Assembly (NCBI GenBank): GCA_016648135.1
Contig: JADDOH010023125.1
Location: 168,848 to 232,847 of the forward strand
Length of the DNA: 64,000 bases
Reading direction: 5' to 3'
Source: Agrypnia vestita
Taxonomy: Eukaryota > Arthropoda > Insecta > Trichoptera > Phryganeidae
In this document: one piece after another, positions 59,454-64,000 of the stretch
Position numbering within the stretch: position 1 is the stretch's first letter
Layout: every line of letters starts with the position of its first letter
Notes under the pieces: generated by a model
What the model saw: the letters and a program-made list of their open reading frames with translations, nothing else
Told to the model about the DNA's origin: nothing
The model's database searches: none
Position numbers and translations under genes: made by a program

Positions 59454-59591
59454 CTGTGATTTATCCTTTTCAGCTTCGAAGACAGTCGAACATCGTCTGA
59501 TCACAAATTTAATCTTTCTGCAAATATCTGAGAAGTCTTTTTGTTCTTTCACGTCACAAATGACACGCAAAAAGAATAACTGGAGCAAATG
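59454..59591 (-). CDS. possible internal coding exon, unrecognised protein
   Basis: On the minus strand an acceptor-like CATATTTTTGCAG| precedes 59,591 and a donor-like CACAG|GTCAGT follows 59,454. The 138 bp between them is exactly 46 open codons (phase 0 to phase 0). It reads HLLQLFFLRVICDVKEQKD, FSDICRKIKFVIRRCSTVFE, AEKDKSQ. The frame continues open to 59,151, but there it overlaps dispersed repeat C, so only the splice-bounded part is proposed. No domain is recognised, and the signals could occur by chance. Confidence 0.25.
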
Positions 59592-59599
59592 CTGCAAAA

Positions 59600-60385
59600 A
59601 TATGATTACAATGTTTTACTAATCGATTATAATCCACTCATTCGCAATCCGAAAAATGCACATACTCCGGTAGAAGAAAAATGAGAGCAATTGTTTTTTT
59701 TCTTCTTTTCGTAATTCGGAGGCAAAATTCAAATACGTTTCTTCACGCCGACGTGGGCGCAGACTCGTTTTGAACTCCGGGTTTAGCCTCACAGAAGCAG
59801 TGTCATTTCTGACATATATTGGAAAAACTCGAAATATGACCCCAGGAAAGGTAATTATATTTTTTAATAGATATTAAATTAATTATCATTTTGAGAGGTA
59901 TTAATAAATAATAAATAAAGAGGTCTATTAATAAAAATAACGCAAAATAAATAATTTAATTAACACACTGTTCACTGTAAATTGAAAAAATATTCAGATT
60001 CCTTCATATTATTATTTAGGCATAAGTTTATAATAATTATAACAATTTTTTAATAAAAGATGATTGTTATTTGAACATACGTCGTTGCTGTATGTATAAT
60101 TAATCCTATGTGACGTTTAAGTACATTCTGAGATAAATGAATAAAACTGTTTTAAAAAATAATTGCAAAGACTGGATTTATAAAAAATATTTTACTAGGC
60201 AGACTTTCCAGATGAACGGCAATGTTTTTTTTAGTATATCTCCATTAATTATATGAAAAATTAACAAAATGTACTAAACGGCACATAGGATTTATTATAT
60301 ATACAGCGACGATGTATTATTTAATTTGTGCAATTAAGTACAGGTTTTGTCAGTTTGCCCGTATTATAAAGTATACAATAACTAA
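59600..60385. other. no recognisable feature
   Basis: AT-rich; nothing seen. Confidence 0.45.
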
Positions 60386-60429
60386 AAGATATATTAAAAT
60401 CCCATTTAAGATATATTAAAATCCCATTT
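60386..60429. repeat. 22-bp tandem duplication
   Basis: AAGATATATTAAAATCCCAT plus TT, twice in a row. Confidence 0.9.
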
Positions 60430-60569
60430 TTTATAGCTATATTCAAGTGAAAATAATTTAAAAGTATGTTTACAATATCTCATTCAAATATTCAAAAGTC
60501 TAAGATTAATAATAGTCCATTGATTTTGCTAAAAACGTACTAGCCTAGTATAGTTTCCGAACCTTTATA

Positions 60570-61855
60570 TTAGGTCCTTACATATGAAATTGGCGTTTTG
60601 CCGTACTGGCAAATTTGATCTCAAATATTTTCTCTTTGGTTAGGAATTCCAAATCCAAATTTATACAGCTATTTACTCATGTATTTGTGTTTTGAAAATT
60701 ATAATTCATTTGTTTTTACCTCAATTGTTTTTTTCTTTGCGTCACTCAGTTTACAAAATGAAAAACTTGAAATATCGCGTTATTTACGAGTACGAGTTCC
60801 ACCGTGGCACCAGTGCTGCAGAAACGGCTCGAAGGATTAATGATGTGTATGGAGACGGTGCCGCAAAAGAAAACACAGTGCGTTTTTGGTTCCAACGTTT
60901 TCGTTCTGGAAATTTCGACCTGCAGAACAAGCCCCGTGGACGGCCGGAGACCAAAGTTGATAATGAAGAATTGAAGGCTATTGTGGAAGCGGATCCATCG
61001 CAAACCACATCCGAGTTAGCTGCAGGCTGCGGTGTTAGTGATAAAACTGTTTTAATCCACTTGAAGCAAATTGGTAAGGTGAAAAAGCTTGAAAGGTGGG
61101 TACCTCACGAATTGAGTGAAGCAAATCAACAAACGCGCGTTGACTGCTGCGTTGCATTACTCAACCGGCACAATAATGAAGGGATTTTAAATCGAATCAT
61201 TACCTGTGATGAAAAGTGGATCCTGTACGATAATCGGAAGCGCTCATCGCAATGGCTGAACCCTGCCGAACCAGCCAAACCATGCCCCAAGCGAAAATTG
61301 ACTCCAAAAAAGTTACTTGTGAGCGTTTGGTGGACTAGTGCTGGTGTCGTTCACTACAGCTTTCTTAAATCTGGCCAGACGATTACGGCAGATGTCTATT
61401 GTCAGCAACTGCAAACCATGATGGAAAAGCTAGCTGCTAAACAACCGAGGCTGGTTAATCGCTCTAGGCCACTGCTGCTTCATGATAACGCTAGACCACA
61501 CACTGCACAACAGACGGCTACCAAATTAGAGGAGCTTCAATTGGAATGTCTAAGACATCCACCGTACTCTCCGGACCTTGCCCCAACAGATTACCATTTT
61601 TTTCGAAATTTGGATAACTTCTTGCAAAGGAAAAAATTCAACTCCGATGGGGCAGTCCAAACCGCCTTCAAAGATTTTATTGATTCCCATCCGAATGGTT
61701 TTTTTAGTAAAGGGATCGATGAACTACCTATGAGATGGCAAAAGTGCATAGATAGCAATGTTACATACTTTGATTAAATAAATATATTATAATAAAAAAA
61801 AATCGGCTTTACGTTCCTCCCATACTAAACGCCAATTTCATATGTAAGGACCTAA
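60570..61855 (+). mobile_element. complete mariner element (cecropia/Hsmar1-like)
   Basis: 1,286 bp. Perfect 29-bp TIRs at 60,570-60,598 and 61,827-61,855 begin TTAGGTCCTTACATATGAAA. The flanking TA dinucleotides (60,568-60,569 and 61,856-61,857) are the target duplication. It encloses one intact transposase gene, with AATAAA at 61,777-61,782 and again near 61,791 as candidate poly(A) signals. All expected parts are present and undamaged, so it is the youngest-looking insertion here and a candidate for an active or recently active element. Confidence 0.95.
60758..61777 (+). CDS. mariner transposase, intact
   Basis: A 339-residue DDE transposase that cuts mariner out of DNA and reinserts it at TA. 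The start at 60,758 (MKNLKYRVIY) gives the family's usual length; the frame opens upstream at 60,692 but those residues are not family-like. Residues 1-110 form the paired helix-turn-helix DNA-binding region (RRINDVYGDG, KPRGRPETKV, GVSDKTVLIHLKQIGKVKK). The linker WVPHEL is at 114-119. The catalytic triad is D151 (TCDEKW), D243 (LLHDNARPH) and D278 (YSPDLAPTDYHFF), giving the DD34D spacing of mariners. No stops or frameshifts. HLKQIGKVKKLERWVPHEL and CDEKWILYDNR closely resemble the human Hsmar1/SETMAR transposase, placing it in the cecropia-type group. Whether it is active cannot be judged from sequence alone. Confidence 0.95.
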   Translation: MKNLKYRVIYEYEFHRGTSAAETARRINDVYGDGAAKENTVRFWFQRFRSGNFDLQNKPRGRPETKVDNEELKAIVEADPSQTTSELAAGCGVSDKTVLIHLKQIGKVKKLERWVPHELSEANQQTRVDCCVALLNRHNNEGILNRIITCDEKWILYDNRKRSSQWLNPAEPAKPCPKRKLTPKKLLVSVWWTSAGVVHYSFLKSGQTITADVYCQQLQTMMEKLAAKQPRLVNRSRPLLLHDNARPHTAQQTATKLEELQLECLRHPPYSPDLAPTDYHFFRNLDNFLQRKKFNSDGAVQTAFKDFIDSHPNGFFSKGIDELPMRWQKCIDSNVTYFD

Positions 61856-62034
61856 TATTACCCGATAAGGTTGAAACTTTACTCGAGTATCGCACGTAAA
61901 TCGAGTATACTTTCATGACATATTTTTTATTTTCGCTCTTGAAAGTATACTGTGCTAGTATCGTATGGGTGCGCGCTGGCTTAGTATACTTTCAATAAAC
62001 GCAACGCAGACTATACAAGTGGAAACTAAATTGA

Positions 62035-62950
62035 TAATGTTTTTACAAAAGACATTTTTAAAACTTGCATTAAAAGAATCATCACCTATCCAGGAGCTGA
62101 TATCGGATCTGACCACAATCCATTTACTCTCTTGAGCTGAAGACAATACCTAAAAGGAAATTCAGTAAGAGAACTAAAACCACAAAATTGGATTCCGTTA
62201 TCTGAAGAATTCGGAAACACGTAAATTAAATACCAGAGTACGAGAGTTGACAAGAAAGACGGTCCATATATTATAGCACAATCTGAATACAATACTTACA
62301 GACGTCAGCAGCAACAACTTGAAACCCCAAAAAATGTCCAAAAAGAAAAATTGGATTACGGACTATATTCTCGATCTCACAAAAGAACGAAGGAAGTTTA
62401 AGAAAAATGAGATGCACTATAGAAATATAAAACATACTATAAAGCGAGAAATCATAAAGGTCAACATGAAATGGATGAAGCGTCAATGTGATGATCTTTA
62501 AGGCCTAAACTGAGCCCAAAATGCATTTGGTATTCACAAAAAAGTGTGAGAAATAGCTAGAAAGGTTGGTCCCGCATGTCTGAAGGACGACCCTAATAAA
62601 CTGATATTCGGTGAAAAAAAATTCACAAGGTATGGGAAAAACTTATTGAATTTTTTTTCAAAGATAACAGACCCTGAATACACAGTTGATTGTGAATAAG
62701 AAGAGCCATCAAAAATTGTAATGACTATGAACCAGAGAAGCGTTGTTGGCTACATAAATGTAAAATCAACGCAAAGAGGTGTTTGCATGCTTCATTGATT
62801 ACGAAAAGGAATTTGATAGAGTAAAATACACGGAACTTACGAAGATACCCAGATACACTGACTATTGATTCTAAACACCAGAATTTCATAAAAAACCTTT
62901 AGTGGTGTCAAAGGGCAGAGATTAGACGTGGGAGTGAGAATACAGAGGCT
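62035..62950 (+). pseudogene. LINE fragment: endonuclease end, linker and start of reverse transcriptase
   Basis: TYPGADIGSDHNPFTLLS near 62,080 is the end of an APE-type endonuclease (SDHN motif). KNWITDYILDLTKERRKFKK (62,349 onward) and IKHTIKREIIKVNMKWMKRQ match the charged linker found between endonuclease and RT in insect LINEs. CFIDYEKEFDRVKYTEL near 62,795 is RT motif A. Many stops and frame changes occur. It covers the part that the 49.8-kb LINE lacks, so the two may be different ends of one family. Confidence 0.7.
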
Positions 62951-62954
62951 ATGG

Positions 62955-63825
62955 TTACACAAATAGTATGATGGCTATTCAAATAATGTCTCTACATGAG
63001 AAAGTAGGGGTATTTTCCTTGGCTCTATCCAACCGAGTTTCTCCATGGTGTGCTTGCCAATAATAGTTTAGAAACTAGAAGGATTGTATATTTGATAACA
63101 CATTTTTATCGATTATTGCGCAGTATGATCAATAATTGTGAAATTATGCGGAGTATTGGTTTGTACGCCCCTGATAATTATCTAAGACAGCGTCAGCATA
63201 GATTGTTTCACATCACAATATACAAAACCAACATGCCGATGGTTATGGCCAACGTTCCCTCTAATTTTTCTATAATGTTCGACACATCTGTGCAGTGGCG
63301 GTGCAATAAATTTATACACACCCCCCCCCCCATAAACACGCATACAATTTTTATTAAAATGTATATTTTTAGGATATTTATTAATCACGGTGATTTTATA
63401 TAATGACAACACTAACAAAGATAATTTTTGAAATTAGTAAAAAAGAAAATATTAAATACTTAACTTGTAGAATTTTATTTTTATTTATATTGAATCTATA
63501 TATTTGTATATTAAGTTTTTTTTTTTCAAAATAAACATTTATAACAATGTAGTTTTTTCACTTTTATTCAAAATTATTCTTATTAAATTTTCAACTTCGT
63601 AAAAAAATCTTCCTCCGAATTTTGTCGCATTTCTATTATACGTACCTACTTTTTTAAACGGAATAGATATACTAATAGACCGGCCCTAGGAGATTCAATG
63701 CCACAATGCAAAAAACACTAGAAAGTAGGTAATTAATTTTATGAAAATTGCATAATATCCTTACCCAATTGCTTGGTACTATCAACATATATTTTATGAA
63801 TACACAACATATTGCTACGGTTTCA
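62955..63825. other. no gene seen; C11 run at 63,321-63,331
   Basis: AT-rich with poly-T at about 63,517. Nothing coding is recognised until the candidate exon at 63,827. Confidence 0.4.
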
Positions 63826-63826
63826 G

Positions 63827-63936
63827 CGGATAAACCGCCATGCCACCCACACTTGCCGAGCATCCACCAGCTAAACTCCGTCGGTTACGAGACATCTCAG
63901 ACATGGCGCAAGCTTCTCGAGGTGATCCAAGTGTAG
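63827..63936 (+). CDS. possible first coding exon of a host gene
   Basis: A GC-rich stretch follows the acceptor-like GCTACGGTTTCAG| (ends 63,826) and ends at TAG|GTATTT (63,936/63,937). ATG at 63,840 has a strong Kozak context (ACCGCCATGC). It opens 32 codons: MPPTLAEHPPAKLRRLRDIS, DMAQASRGDPSV, leaving phase 1. Another frame (DKPPCHPHLPSIHQLNSVGY onward) is also open to a stop at 63,934-63,936. The protein is not recognised. If real, a plus-strand gene continues beyond the right edge, with a 5' UTR intron upstream. Confidence 0.35.
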
Positions 63937-64000
63937 GTATTTGCTGGGAGATGTGTTAGTGTGCGTGTGCATGTGTGAAAGAATGTGCATGTGTAGCGTG

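Overview
This is eukaryotic genomic DNA, most likely from an insect. It is AT-rich, has no long host reading frame, and is densely packed with decayed transposable elements (TEs). Several signs fit a moth or butterfly, though none proves it: non-LTR retrotransposon tails containing GGCCTTCATCCAGCAATGGA or GTGGGGGTAGGCAGAG, many short elements with long terminal inverted repeats (TIRs), and Helitron-like elements with satellite-like internal modules. I see no bacterial or viral gene organisation. The window looks like a large intron or intergenic TE cluster with possible host exons only near its ends.

Left third (1-22 kb): foldback MITEs, two Helitron-like copies (1.2 and 16.3 kb), and a long-TIR MITE (2.35-4.03 kb) that a 5'-truncated LINE has entered. 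Also here are a second long-TIR MITE abutting the first, a hAT-like element (18.8-19.7 kb) and a strong foldback element (20.7-21.3 kb).

Middle (22-45 kb): mostly anonymous AT-rich DNA. It is broken by two strongly CpG-rich islands (25.6-26.5 and 38.2-38.56 kb) that could be promoter or first-exon regions of a large gene. It also holds a 47-bp near-perfect palindrome (30,875-30,921), tRNA-like SINE heads, an RTE-like LINE pseudogene (39.7-41.0 kb) and a run of Helitron pieces in both orientations (41.4-43.5 kb).

Right third (45-64 kb): a 99-bp minisatellite built from the terminal repeat of a MITE (47.2-47.5 kb), and two internally deleted copies of one Tc1/mariner-superfamily transposon. 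One of those copies contains a LINE and the other a dispersed repeat. There are also Penelope-like 3' ends with degenerate hammerhead-like motifs. The one fully intact gene is a mariner transposase at 60,758-61,777, inside an element with perfect 29-bp TIRs and a TA target duplication. Two short stretches (59,454-59,591 minus; 63,827-63,936 plus) have coding-exon character.

The genes do not form a pathway. The useful information is the nesting order of insertions and the paired filled and empty copies, which date them relative to each other. No new defence or metabolic system was recognised.
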